A stretch of DNA of 64,000 nt from Xestospongia muta (GCA_963693285.1 OY848919.1:5424136-5488135); one strand, 5' to 3'; counted from the stretch's first letter, positions 10,943 through 22,400 are shown. Notes: a model not told the origin generated them from the sequence alone. Program-made: numbers and translations.

Positions 10943-11695
10943 ATGTTACAGATAGTCTTTTATCTTTCGGCAATTCTCTTTTCTTGCTTAATGCCATGTA
11001 ACGGAAATAATGACATCTTTCCAGTTAATTCATCTTTTGATTTAGAGCAATACCTGTGTAACACAATATGGTCCTCTCAATACCTTGTGTTCTTGTTAAA
11101 CAGTTCCGTTAACTACACCATTTCACCTGGTAAGTTCTGTCAAGTGGCAACTCAACAAAAAAGCATAATTGAAATACGCAGTGACTCTTCCACAGAATCA
11201 GCAAATATAACATGTGTTCATAATGATACATGGCAGACATTATCACAGTCAAGACGAGGTCTAGTTTTCTTCAACTCTCAAGTGACTCTTAAACATTTGG
11301 TGATTAAGAATTGTGGTACTTATCTCACTACTATACAAGATACTGCAATCACTGAGTACCTCAATAGTTCATCTCTGTATTACACTTCATCTCATGCTGC
11401 TGCCTTAGTATTTGTTCATTGTCAGGTCAATATAACTCGAGTTAACGTCTATTACTCATGTGGGTTTGCTATGATTGGTATCAATTTATATAACTCCACT
11501 ATTAATAGTGTTAGCATGTCTAATTCATCATATAGTCTTGAAATACACCAAACTAACAACCAGAGTATTGGAAGTGGCTTTCTTCTTCATTACATGGATA
11601 TTAACAATGCTTTTGAACAGGTTGAACAGGTATCTGATATAAATATTAATGATGCCTCTTTCTCATATAACTATGATTACAACAAAACTACTTAA
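10943..11695 (+). CDS. truncated receptor: signal peptide plus 5' ectodomain only
   Basis: A 250-residue open frame. Residues 1-21 form a signal peptide (MLQIVFYLSAILFSCLMPCN), and a glycosylation-rich cap follows that is nearly identical to the gene at 19424. From about residue 176 the sequence switches to ectodomain type B (STINSVSMSNSS), as in 26547-30401. The frame is cut at the duplication breakpoint at 11681-11684 and ends four codons later, in DNA that is antisense to the transporter copy. The promoter block and start context are intact, so a short secreted glycoprotein without membrane anchor is possible. It may equally be a dead 5' fragment. Its 3' end overlaps the convergent truncated transporter frame by 33 bp. 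Confidence 0.6.
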   Translation: MLQIVFYLSAILFSCLMPCNGNNDIFPVNSSFDLEQYLCNTIWSSQYLVFLLNSSVNYTISPGKFCQVATQQKSIIEIRSDSSTESANITCVHNDTWQTLSQSRRGLVFFNSQVTLKHLVIKNCGTYLTTIQDTAITEYLNSSSLYYTSSHAAALVFVHCQVNITRVNVYYSCGFAMIGINLYNSTINSVSMSNSSYSLEIHQTNNQSIGSGFLLHYMDINNAFEQVEQVSDININDASFSYNYDYNKTT

Positions 11696-12115
11696 CTCTT
11701 GAGATGGTGCAAACTGAAGTTGATCAGTACCAAATTGGATCATATTAGCTTCAAATACACCATATCCAAAAAAGAATGGAAAACTTACAACTAAACATAT
11801 ACCAACTACAGCAATTTTATTTAAATGTACAAAATTTAGAATTACAAATGTAACTATAGCAATAGCGAATCCAACAAGCATTAATATTATTCCAACCAGT
11901 ATGACTTTATATCTCATCCATTTCTCACCTAACAAACCAAGAAGAGGATAAAAGAGAAAAGAGAAACTGATTGCCGCAAATAAGACATATGAGTAATTAT
12001 CAACGAAATTGGTGGAAAGTCCTCCTGATATTAGATTACTAGTTGTTAATAAGATACTCGTTACCATTACCACAAGAACTCCTTTAGAACTAATGCAAAC
12101 GTTTTTGTAGTTCAT
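11663..12115 (-). pseudogene. truncated SLC15-like transporter copy
   Basis: The first 145 codons of the transporter at 872-2500, with only a few substitutions (for example ALVVLV to VLVVMV), the same start codon and the same 5' flank. At residue 145 (SSFV) the sequence runs into receptor DNA and stops within five codons. Three or four of the twelve membrane segments remain, so it cannot transport. It is a by-product of the tandem duplication. Confidence 0.9.
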
Positions 12116-12990
12116 CTCTGTTTATCTTGTAAGAGAGTCGATAGGTAAAGTACCACAGAAAATCAATTTTAATAATGAAGAACGGAGTAAGAACTGTTTA
12201 AACAACTCGTGTCCTTACTATTAAGCATGTAAATATATATACGTATTATGATGAATTTGAAAAGAATAACCGTCATTTTCAATCTATTACACTATGATGC
12301 TTTCAAATAACTGTTAGAAATGACTTAGAGGCTTATTTAACACCTACTTGCCATTATCACAGCTAGCTAAACTAACAACAATGTTAAAGGTATTTTCGAA
12401 GTGGCGGACTTGAAATTTAGTAGATAGTCAAATTCTTCATTTTTCTGGTTTCTTTTTAACACTAAGACTATATTGAGTAGAACTTTCGAAAATGTTTTAG
12501 GACAAAGACAAACTATTTTTAGAATGTTACTAAGCTTTCCTTTAACTAAAAATTCTTCAAAATGTTGGCGGTTCTTGAAAAATTGTAGACGTAAGCTCGG
12601 AAAGGATTTGTAATTTTTGATCATGTACGAGTGAGAGTATAAACTTGTATAGCCAGTGGTATTATTAGATGGAAAATATGTATATGTATATATATATAAT
12701 ATATAGAAGCAAAGTAACAATTCATAGAAAAATGTAGACGTATTAATATGAATAATAATTACATTAATTAGTCAATTATAATAATTGACAAAAATGTTGC
12801 AGGATAATAATTATAAAATTGATTTATCTATGGATCTTAGCTTGCTCAATTATATGTTTACATAAATGTGGATTGTCTAATCATCTTCTTATATGTTTAT
12901 TAATATATTCTTTTAAAAACACACCATATCAAATTATAATATTAGATTCATTATAGAGACACCCAGCTTGTTGAGATACAAACTGATAAA
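12116..12990. other. 5' flank of truncated transporter copy
   Basis: Matches the 5' flank of the intact transporter. A 117-codon minus-strand frame at 12367-12720 is not conserved as coding in copy 1 and has no recognisable domain; I consider it chance. Confidence 0.5.
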
Positions 12991-13364
12991 TGGATAGATA
13001 GATAGATAGATAGATAGATGGATGGATGGGTGGATGGATGGATGGATGGATGGATGGATGGATGGATGGATGGATGGATGGATGGATGGATGGATGGATG
13101 GATGGATGGATGGATGGATGGATGGATGGATGGATGGATGGATGGATGGATGGATGGATGGATGGATGGATGGATGGATGGATGGATGGATGGATGGATG
13201 GATGGATGGATGGATGGATGGATGGATGGATGGATTGATGGATGGATGGATGGATGGATGGATGGATTGATGGATGCATGGATGGATGGATGGATGGATG
13301 GATGGATGGATGGATGGATGGATGGATGGATGGATGGTTGGATGGATGGATGGATGGATGGATG

Positions 13365-13413
<49 letters not shown>

Positions 13414-13422
13414 ATAGATACG
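12991..13422. repeat. expanded compound tetranucleotide array (GATA / GGAT)
   Basis: About 25 bp of GATA units, then about 350 bp of almost pure GGAT (TGGA) units, then about 50 bp of GATA. The paralogous site at 3882-3934 is only ~53 bp of GATA. The long repetitive open frames through it on both strands are artefacts of the 4-bp period. Confidence 0.97.
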
Positions 13423-13512
13423 TAGACAGACATCTACCTTTACTTTCAGTTTTATTGTAATAGCAATACCAGGTATTACAATAAATATCAAAAACAACTA
13501 CAATATCAATAC

Positions 13513-13789
13513 TTAAGGAATTAATTCTTGCATTATTAGAGTACAGTAAAACTTTTTTAAATCAACAATAATGTTAAAGAATGGGGTGCATTGAATAGCA
13601 CTTACAAGATCATGTAATACAAGTATAGCCATTGTCTGATTAAGTTCATTTTGAGTTTGCTGTGAGATAAACTCATTCAATTTTTTTTCCATCAAATATG
13701 TCATTCTATCATCATCATCACAAAAGAGTTTGAGAAATTGAATGAAGTTACTGTTGTTATCATTTCCTGATCCTCTTAAAGCCGGACTT
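13513..13789 (-). pseudogene. ZMYM1/hAT-transposase-like fragment, copy 2
   Basis: The minus-strand frame reads in order ALRGSGNDNNSNFIQFLKLF, then MEKKLNEFISQQTQNELNQT, then [17 protein letters not shown]. From memory of the family this matches the segment before the first catalytic region of ZMYM1-like hAT proteins (LRG-DDSDSNFMQLL, then YTSPEIQNE, then FF-IMADE). The expected DE dyad after FFNIIVD is missing, an in-frame stop follows, and no ATG-headed full gene exists. It is a fossil transposase or domesticated-gene fragment inside the duplicated block. Confidence 0.55.
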
Positions 13790-13988
13790 TGTCAAGTTAG
13801 ATACTACATTATGCAAGTAAATGTTGGATCACGTAGAAGCTAATGATGTAGTAGTAGAAGACAAAAAAAATAGTCGACAAGAACCTGTCTTGATTATTGG
13901 TGAACTATCATCATGAAAGGACTTAACTGTCATAAAGTTGTTTGTTAATAATTTCAATGGTAACATTACAATTTAAATAATATGTATT

Positions 13989-14225
13989 TCACAATATATG
14001 TAATTCATAAGTTAGAATAATGACAACACAACAGCAATAACTATTAAAAAATTTAGTTTCTTGGTAACTAACTTGTACAGCTGCAAAAGCAAAGAAATAG
14101 GTCTCAGAAAAAAGAATTAATCCTTCACAAGCTCTGTGCATGATCCAATACCTACTCATCATGTGCTTAATTATCACTGGATATTCAGTGTTATTTGAAA
14201 TGAGACAGTTACCAGACACTTCCAT
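13989..14225 (-). CDS. small unrecognised ORF (78 aa), duplicated
   Basis: The paralogue of 4459-4698. The first 36 residues are identical (MEVSGNCLISNN onward); a 3-residue indel and a diverged C-terminus follow. No domain was recognised. The shared frame argues mildly for an old exon, but the divergent ends suggest it is not under constraint. Confidence 0.25.
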   Translation of the reverse strand: MEVSGNCLISNNTEYPVIIKHMMSRYWIMHRACEGLILFSETYFFAFAAVQVSYQETKFFNSYCCCVVIILTYELHIL

Positions 14226-15273
14226 TCCAATTAAGGGAGGGGCTGGCTACACGAGACTAATTATGGAGTATGTCTTTATTATTTTGTTGTAATGTCAAAG
14301 TATCAGTATTATCAAGCAATCTTGTAATGTAATGATATTATTATAATAATGACTCTTACATGTATACTGTATTAACAGTTATTATGAATCATATGTCATT
14401 GTGTGTACTAGTTGAAAGCATTGTTTAAGTGCTGTATGTGACATGTTGCAAGAGGGGTGTGGTCTCGATGTTCATACAGCACAAATTCAAGCTGACATAT
14501 GAGCATTGGGACCACACCCAGAGTTCAATATAGTCTGTGTAACACAAGAGCAGAAGAATACTTTAAATGATTTATAGTGATACTTTGGCTAATCAAAGAT
14601 ACCTAACAAAGCTATAGAGTTTGAAAGTTATTTGTGATGGTTGTATTACCTAGAACACAGTAGTACAGTCATATAAATGACTACATTTATTGTGTCTTGT
14701 ATCTCATACAGTACAATTGTACCTGTATAGGATAGAATGTACTATTAGTGCTTTGATATACACACTCATTATGGTATAAATTATATCTTCAATGACTCTT
14801 TTTATCATGACTCAACTTACTGAGTTCTGTCTGACATATAATGATTTGTTTTCTAATCATGTCATAAATCCAGTGAGTATCATGAATGTCATGTGAGTAG
14901 CAGTCAATTCGAGTCCTCTCAAGCAGAGTTACTTACAGTCCACTGTAATGAAATGACCAGTCCTATACCAATGAATATGTCACTATCAATATGATTCACA
15001 TTGCTATCACTTCTATGTTTTCTCAACATTAAGATTATGTACATCGTATTTGTGTTTAATTCTAGCTCCCAATTTTTGGAATACTTACTCCATGTTAACT
15101 AGATTACTTACTACAGTAGACTTTTAATGCTAAAAATGGATTTGCCTTTATAAGGAATAATCTATTAATAAATTGTCATGCATATGATTGCCTGTAATTC
15201 TATTACTAGGTCTACTACAATAACATAGAACTTAATGTACACATATTGTGACTAATTTAAATTTCACTTTCAA
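14226..15273. other. duplicated non-coding block
   Basis: Collinear with 4699-5794; no gene was seen. Confidence 0.5.
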
Positions 15274-15633
15274 TTAGTCATGCATACGATTCATTTTGTC
15301 ATGCTTGCCAACAAGACCATGGTTAGGAACAGCAACTGCATAATCCATTGCCTGTCTTAACATTTGGTAATTCTTTTCATCTGCTCCAAATCCAGTCGTG
15401 TAAAAATCTTTTCTTGAAATGAGAACATAATGTGGAGGATGAGGTTCTTTTAAATTTTTACCTTCTGCATATTGGTTTCGAAACCTCAAGCTTGTGTAAA
15501 ATTCAATGAATTTATCAATAGCATCAGCTTTATTGACATCAGAGTAATGGCTCTTGTTGACAATCAATGCATCAGTAAATGTCAAGAGGTTGTTTGGGAC
15601 TCTATACAATACCCACTCTACCAAATAAACAAA
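15274..15633 (-). CDS. unrecognised terminal exon (120 codons)
   Basis: An open 3'-terminal exon on the minus strand. A polypyrimidine tract and CAG acceptor (TTTTTTCAG) precede 15633, and the frame then runs to a TAA. There is no ATG, so upstream exons would be needed; none was identified. Conserved-looking strings are DALIVNKSHYSD, FIEFYTSLRFRNQYAEG, YVLISRKDFYTT and AMDYAVAVPNHGL. The alternating helix and HPPHYVLISRKDFY pattern faintly recalls the C-terminal lobe of type-2 periplasmic-binding-fold proteins (solute-binding or thiaminase-I-like), but that is a guess. The copy at 5795-6465 is clearly broken. Confidence 0.4.
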   Translation of the reverse strand, partial: FVYLVEWVLYRVPNNLLTFTDALIVNKSHYSDVNKADAIDKFIEFYTSLRFRNQYAEGKNLKEPHPPHYVLISRKDFYTTGFGADEKNYQMLRQAMDYAVAVPNHGLVGKHDKMNRMHD

Positions 15634-15689
15634 CTGAAAAAATTAAGTCTAGCTATTAATAATTAATTTTACTAATTTTGGTTTTTAAT

Positions 15690-17225
15690 AGAACTGGCAG
15701 TTCAATATACGCTCCACCTATATTCTCATGTTATATCAATACTGGAAATTATACCAAGTCTCATATCAAAACAATAACACATTTTAAGCAACACTTCACT
15801 TATTAATAACAAATCATACACTAATTTTTATCAAGTTTCAACTCTGTCATAAAGTCTTAAAGAAGTCAAAGGAATATGAAATTATAGTGTTAATATTGTT
15901 GAAGTTGTATTCTGTGAATATTCTCAACCAGACATTCTGTCAAAGAGTGTGCATATACTTTTGTGTTTGATTTAAATAACATTAAAGGAGTATGTAAACT
16001 TTCATCTGCATTTAATAACTTTATTAGAAAACATGACACATTCAGTCAACCAATTAAGTAATCAGAATTTGGTGTGTCAATAAGTTGTACTGTTTTATTC
16101 TGTAACAATGGTAAGACATTGGTCTATTTCTATAGTGGTGACTTATTGTCAAATTAAAGTTTAAATTGTCAGATGGTATTACTAACTATTATCGACAATT
16201 GTGTTTATATTAATGTGAAGGAACAATATGAGGTAGATGGGAATAAGTGTGTGGTAATTGGATTTACAATATGTCATCACTGTAGTAATGCATGGATAGC
16301 AACCTTTAGTATATATCTAGTTGTTGGTCCTCTCTTTATATCTGTTATTTACTCTAAAACTTACATTAACAACTGGTACATTCAATGGAAGAATACTAGA
16401 TATGGAAATACTAGATATGTTAAGAACTCACTACTAAAAGGTGTCAATTGAACTATTGTCAGGGTGGTCATTTTTATACATACTGTTATAAAAGTTAAAC
16501 CAAGTATTCTCTATGTGTTTTCAATAGAATGACAGAGTTAATGAAAATTGGTCTCAGTTTTGCTTTACCGCTGTTGTACCTGTCAATTGTTGCTGTCCTT
16601 AGTGTCCTATGCCATTTTTGCTAGGCTTTCCAAGAGAATAACTCACTCCTCTACTAGTAAATGTTATAAACCTTTCTTTTTCAAGTCTATTTATTCAATA
16701 AATTAATATATTGACTTATGCTGAGGTCTACGCATGCAACAATGTACATCAGTTTTTGTTCTTTGATAATAACATCAAATGTAGAGGACACTCCCATCGT
16801 ATATTAATAATAGTGATTGTTCTTGGTTTACTGTTACTATAAATACTCCTACTTCTCTTTGTTAAACCTATCAGACCACTGGCATGTATTAGCAAGTCTT
16901 AGGATTATTTCTAGAAAGTATCCATGCTCCTAAATAAAGAAGGTAAACAATTACATCGCGTCTTCTGTTACATTATGCTATGTATGACATATCTTCAAGA
17001 TATCAAGCTACTAGCTTATATACATTATAATAAGTCCAATGTTGGTGGTATTTGTTGTACTACAAGCCTATCTCAAACCATTTAAACATTCTAAATTGTT
17101 GACTAAGAATAAACTTGACATTTCTTTATCTCACCACTTGGTAATTTGCTCTTGAAGACAAATCAGAAAATGTAAACCTTTTTTTTCATCTGTTTACTGA
17201 CATTTGTGACATTTTTTATTTACTT
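15690..17225 (+). pseudogene. receptor-family type-B pseudogene, copy 2
   Basis: Sister of 6535-7900. It begins with a fragment reading SIYAPPIFSCYIN and continues through FGVSISC, the HCSNAWIATFSIYLV juxtamembrane and first membrane segment, and the EAIHAP-like loop, to a last membrane stretch. Multiple stops and deletions interrupt it. It retains about 200 bp around 15830-16050 that copy 1 has lost. Confidence 0.8.
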
Positions 17226-17689
17226 AGTAAATCATGGTAAGTAATTAAAGGAAACGTGAACACTTCCTATGTCATAGTGATTGGAAGAACAACTGTAGTT
17301 TATCTCTGTGTCTTTATTTATACATGATAATGTCACACAATATCATTGTGATGTATATGCAGTATACTAGTGAGTTACACAAACAATACAATGTCTTCTA
17401 ATGTTATATATGTAATATATAATATAGGTGAATTATATGCTCAAAAGTTTGCCAAGTTTGCTTAAGTAAACATTGAATTTGTTTTCAATGTTTCTGCAGA
17501 GGACATAAATGTGTGTTTACTGAGCACAATTATGAATGGATCTAGACAAACAAACATTTTTTAATGTTAGTGTTAGTATTAAATGTGTGCCTTACTTTAT
17601 TAGTCATCATTATTTGGTGTTAGGTAATATATGAACAACCACTTTTGGTGATTTAAATCTTACATACTTTACCATAAATATACATGAAA

Positions 17690-17930
17690 TGTAGTAGTTT
17701 GTCCTCTCCTTATTACCTGTTGTATGTTCAACATGTGTTTTTCTAAATAAATATCAAGATGCAAGAATTGCAATAATAATGGCTGTCTCAGTCAGCATTA
17801 CCATTTTAGCTCTTGTGTTGGTTCTTTTCTACCATGTTCTCTGGATTAAAAGTATACTTGTTGATTGCAACAAGTTTCATTTTCATAATGACATTAAACA
17901 TTATAATTATATATTGATGAGCATTTGTGA
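17690..17930 (+). pseudogene. receptor C-terminal membrane-segment remnant
   Basis: Second-copy counterpart of 8340-8600, with the same ITILALVLVLFYHVLWIK-type segment and the same downstream palindrome. 17226-17690 holds no recognisable gene. Confidence 0.6.
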
Positions 17931-17940
17931 CCTAAATAGA

Positions 17941-17976
17941 TTAGTATGAATATTATATATATAATATTCATACTAA
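17941..17976. repeat. 36-bp perfect palindrome, second copy
   Basis: Identical to the palindrome at 8610-8645; no arm mismatch has accumulated since the duplication. Confidence 0.9.
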
Positions 17977-19290
17977 GGTTTAAATTTGTTAACTCTATTT
18001 TTGTGACAAATCTCTACATTTCCAGCCATACTATAATCATTCAATGATGTTTTACATATTGATAGATCATAATACATGTAATTACTGAATAGTATTATGT
18101 TTACACATCTTCATTTTCTGTAGACTTTTTTTCCTTGGTTAAATAACCTTTACTACCATGTATTGGAGTCATATAATTATTTTAGATCAGTCATGTGACA
18201 TTGTTATTGTTTATAAATGTGTGCAACATTTATACCAATTACAAAGTAGTTTTAAAGATATTCACATAATCAACATCACTCATGATATCATTCTTAGTTT
18301 ACAAACCCACTTTATATCATTTAAGATTACATTCATGAAAATTAAACATTGTCGGAAGCCACTAATTAGAACAATCATACTATGGGTTATTATTTTGTCT
18401 AATATACAAACTGTATATCTTCAATGACATACCATACAATACATATAGCACAATTGTTTATGATGAGTGTATGTTTTAATAGACTAACATTTAAATCAAA
18501 CATTCTTTCATAAAGTAAATATAGAGTTGTATACTTAATTTAATTTTTAGTTTCATTGATGAAGTGAATAAACACATAACCATCTCTGACATAGTTGAGT
18601 GTAGATGTAGAGCTCAAACAAACAATTGTCAAGACAATTCGAAAATGTACACCATTCACTCATGTTTTGGTTGAATAGAGACTTCACTCTTAAAACATCC
18701 AATAAAATACAAGTATTATGATCCTAAGTAAGTGATATAATTTAAATATACTTTCAAACAAAGCAACCAGTCATTTTCAATATAGATAGAGGAATGTGTA
18801 TTGTTGTATGTGGCTATTGAAAGTGACAAAAAATTAGTATTTATTTATACTGCCAATCTACATCACAGTATATAAGTCTCTATTACAAGTGCAATGTCAG
18901 TTAGTTCAAGTTATTTTTAACTTAATTGTTTTCAGTAGTCAATAATTGCTTATGGCTTTAAGCTAAGCTAAATTCTTTAGTCTCTATGTTAACAGGACTA
19001 TATTGTTTCATTGTAACACAAACATTAGCAACAATTATAAATCAATAATCTTACTGATTAGATTAGAACACCAAATAATCAGTTGTCAAGAGATTTCAAA
19101 AATACTCACTTGTGTTTTTGTTGAAAAGTGGCTTTACACTTAAAACATTCAATAAAATAATAGTATGTTTATCCTAAGTAGTTGATATAATTTAAATATA
19201 CTTTCAATGATGTTTTTAAGACAAAGCACCAACTATTTTCAATATAGATACTGGATGGTATAATATATATAGGTAAAAATTTTCGCAAAA
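17977..19290. repeat. U2 upstream module, copy 2, with deletion
   Basis: Matches 8646-9950. Near 19290 it jumps directly from GGTAAAAAT to TTTTCGCAAAAATTTTATGACG. The MALQ-type pseudogene and the R module present in copy 1 (about 9940-10790) are therefore missing, and the U2 module sits immediately upstream of an MLQI-type promoter. Confidence 0.75.
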
Positions 19291-19357
19291 ATTTTATGAC
19301 GTGTTTTGACATATCTTACTATTATATTCATAATCATTTTTAGAAAGCACTAACGAG

Positions 19358-19365
19358 TATATATA
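19358..19365 (+). promoter_or_regulatory. TATA element of intact receptor 1
   Basis: TATATATA 66 nt before the ATG, within the conserved ACGAGTATATATAGAG block shared by the MLQI-type genes. Confidence 0.6.
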
Positions 19366-19423
19366 GAGTAGATAGTAAACAGACAAGCTCTAGCAACGAT
19401 CGAATTTTTAAAGCTACATTGTC

Positions 19424-22400
19424 ATGTTACAGATAGTCTTTTATCTTTCGGCAATTCTCTTTTCTTGCTTAATGCCATGTAACGGAAATAATGACATCTT
19501 TCCAGTTAATTCATCTTTTGATTTAGAGCAATACCTGTGTAACACAATATGGTCCTCTCAATACCTTGTGTTCTTGTTAAACAGTTCCGTTAACTACACC
19601 ATTTCACCTGGTGAATTCTGTCAAGTGGCAACTCAACAAAAAAGCATAATTGAAATACGCAGTGACTCTTCCACAGAATCAGCAAATATAACATGTGTTC
19701 ATAATGATACATGGCAGACATTATCACAGTCAAGACGAGGTCTAGTTTTCTTCAACTCTCAAGTGACTCTTAAACATTTGGTGATTAAGAATTGTGGTAC
19801 TTATCTCACTACTATACAAGATACTGCAATCACTGAGTACCTCAATAGTTCATCTCTGTATTACACTTCATCTCATGCTGCTGCCTTAGTCTTTGTTCAT
19901 TGTCAGGTCATTATAACTCAAGTTAACATCTACTACTCATATGGGTTTGCTATGATTGGTGTAAATCTGAATGATTCTAGTATCAGTGAAGTTAATATAT
20001 CTTATTCAAGTCTTAGAACTAACCTATATCGTCATACTGAACACAAAAGAAGGACAATTGGTTGTGGTGCTCTTCTGCATTTCTTTGATCATCAACTAAT
20101 GATGTATCCTACATATGTTACTGTCAATTATGCACATTTTAAAAATAACTTTGATTTGCATAAAGCATATCCCTATATGACTGGGTTCTCTAATAATTAC
20201 TTGAATATTGTTAATGCTGCTGGTATGACTGTACTTTATACTCAAAAAACATATTTTACCAGTGTTACTATTAACAATACAGAATTTACATCTAATGTGG
20301 GAAGTTATAATTCACCAGGTGGTCTGCTTGTTCTTCATTACAACAGTTCCCTTAATACAAGCACAATTGTTGATAACTCTCTATTTTCTGATAACGCTAA
20401 TGGTCCTAAGTCATTTTTACATGGAGCAGCTCTTGCTTTATATTGGATTAAAGTAACAGATTTATCTACGACTCAACCCCAATTATTGTTAATTCAAAAT
20501 ACAAATTTTTATAATCATACAGGTGACGGCCATAATTATTTACCTACAGGTGCTGTATATTGCGGTGTAGCTGAACTAGATAAGACTGTTACTACAGAAA
20601 TTCATTTTAAAAACTGCAGCTTTCAAAATAACTTAGCGCAGAAGACTGGAGCTTGTCTTTTTATGTCTGTCTTTGATAATGTTAAGAAGTTTGCAAAGAT
20701 CTCCATTCTTCTTGAAGACATTTATGCCAGGAATAACTCTCAAAAGTTAACATTTAAATCTGTGTCAACTGTAGGAATCTTCTCTTTTAGTAACGTAGCA
20801 AATGTATCTATAACTGGAACATCAACCTTCACTAATAACTATGGATCTGTAATTGATGCTCTCAACTCCAATGTGTATCTCTCTAAATATGCCAATGTGA
20901 CTTTTAGCACCAATGTTGGATCCAGAGGTGCTGCTATTAAATTACTAGGTAATGGATATCTTTATTTTATTGGAGGAGCTGTGGTTAACTTTACTAATAA
21001 TGGAGCTCACGAATTTGGTGGAGCAGTATATGCAAGTTCTGGTATAAAAAATAGCTTATTACTAAAAAAAGAATGTATCATACAATTAATTAATATCACA
21101 AAAGAAATGAATATTTCTTTTACAGAAAATGTAGCTATCAATGCTGGTAATTCAATATACGCCTATCCACTCTTTTCATGTCGAGTCAAGCAAAAACCTT
21201 CTAACAATGCAGAAGTGCTAGAATTTTACAAAAGCCATTTTCATTTCATTGGAAACAAGAAAGTGAATAAACGGCACAATATATCAACTTCAGCTTCAAA
21301 ACTAACTTTGTGTTATCCTAATAATTCAATTAACATCTATCCAGGTCAGAGGAAGAAGATCTACATGGCATCTATTGATGCTCTAAACAGAAGTGTCTAT
21401 TCAACTGTTTCAGTTACCATTGCTGAAAACAGCCACAGTTTAGTATTACATAACAACCAAGAACAAATACTTAATGAAGGTAATAAATGCACCTCATTTG
21501 AAGTTCTAATAAATAGAATAGGAAGTAAAATCTCTAAAGGAATGTTAGTATTTTCTCTACCTAGTTTCCCAGCTGCTTTAGTTGTCAATTTTACATTGTT
21601 ACAATGTCCTTTAGGTTTTGTTTGGCAAAATGGAACACACCAATGTGGGTGCTCATCAGCTTTTTATAACAACAATTTTAAATTGGTTTATGGCTATAAG
21701 GCTGATTGTGACATCGATTACCTGTCAATAGTTAGACCTGGTATATCTGCTAATGCATGGGCTGGTTATATGAATACATCCACAGGCTTTGGTGTCTCAA
21801 TTCAATGTCCACTTGGTTATTGTAATGGTAATGGATCCTTTTTTTGCAGTTATCAAACTGGTATATATATTTCAAAGTATCATACTTGTGAAACTCATGA
21901 CTCACTGTGTTTACATCATCGTGTAGGTCCACTGTGTGGTAGTTGTAATAGGCTTAAAGAAGATCAAAAACTAAGTGTGGTATTTGGTTCTACAGAATGT
22001 AGAAAATGTAGTAACTGGTGGTTGTGGACACTAGTCCTCTATGCAGTAGCTGGTCCTCTCCTTATTTACCTGTTATTTGCCCTCAGAATTACATTAACAA
22101 CTGGTACATTCAATGGAATTATATTCTATGCTCAGACTGCTAATGTGGGGATAATAGATATGTTGAGTGTTTACAATGGGAACAATGGAGTTTTGAAAAA
22201 TATTTTAATTACTTTACTTTCGTTTTTAAATCTTGGACTTGGATTTCCTCTATGTTTGTATGATGGAATGACTGAGTTATGGAAAGCTGGTCTTAATTTA
22301 TTGTTCCCACTTTATTTGCTGACAATAGTTGTTGTCCTCATTATCTTCAGCCATTTTTCTCTAAGGCTTTCCAATAGAATAGCTGACTCATCAGTTCAAG

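Larger units (their letters stand above)
2066..11680. repeat. copy 1 of a ~9.6-kb tandem segmental duplication
   Basis: The segment from inside the SLC15-like gene to inside the receptor gene at 10943 is repeated in the same order from 11681. Matching landmarks are the transporter 5' end, a tetranucleotide repeat, the ZMYM1-like fragment, the small ORF at 4459, the exon at 5795, a type-B pseudogene, a 36-bp palindrome, the U2 module and the receptor N-terminus. The join is at AACA (2066-2069 and 11681-11684). Copy 1 keeps about 0.5 kb near 3175-3680 and about 0.85 kb near 9940-10790 that copy 2 lacks. Confidence 0.85.
11681..19950. repeat. copy 2 of the ~9.6-kb tandem duplication
   Basis: Collinear with 2066-11680. 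Copy 2 is shorter because of deletions near 12775 (~0.5 kb), near 15600 (~0.3 kb) and near 19290 (~0.85 kb). It is longer at 12991-13422 (repeat expansion) and near 15830-16050. Similarity to copy 1 ends inside the receptor gene, where the two diverge into ectodomain types A and B. Confidence 0.8.

Noticed and set aside
12367..12720. 117-codon minus-strand frame beside the truncated transporter copy
   Set aside because: The matching region in copy 1 (about 2770-3120) does not keep the frame; composition is that of AT-rich non-coding DNA.
12929..13497. Several long open frames on both strands with IHPS or DGWM repeats
   Set aside because: They are produced by the 4-bp GGAT/GATA array, which is open in every frame lacking a stop; they have no homologue at the unexpanded site.
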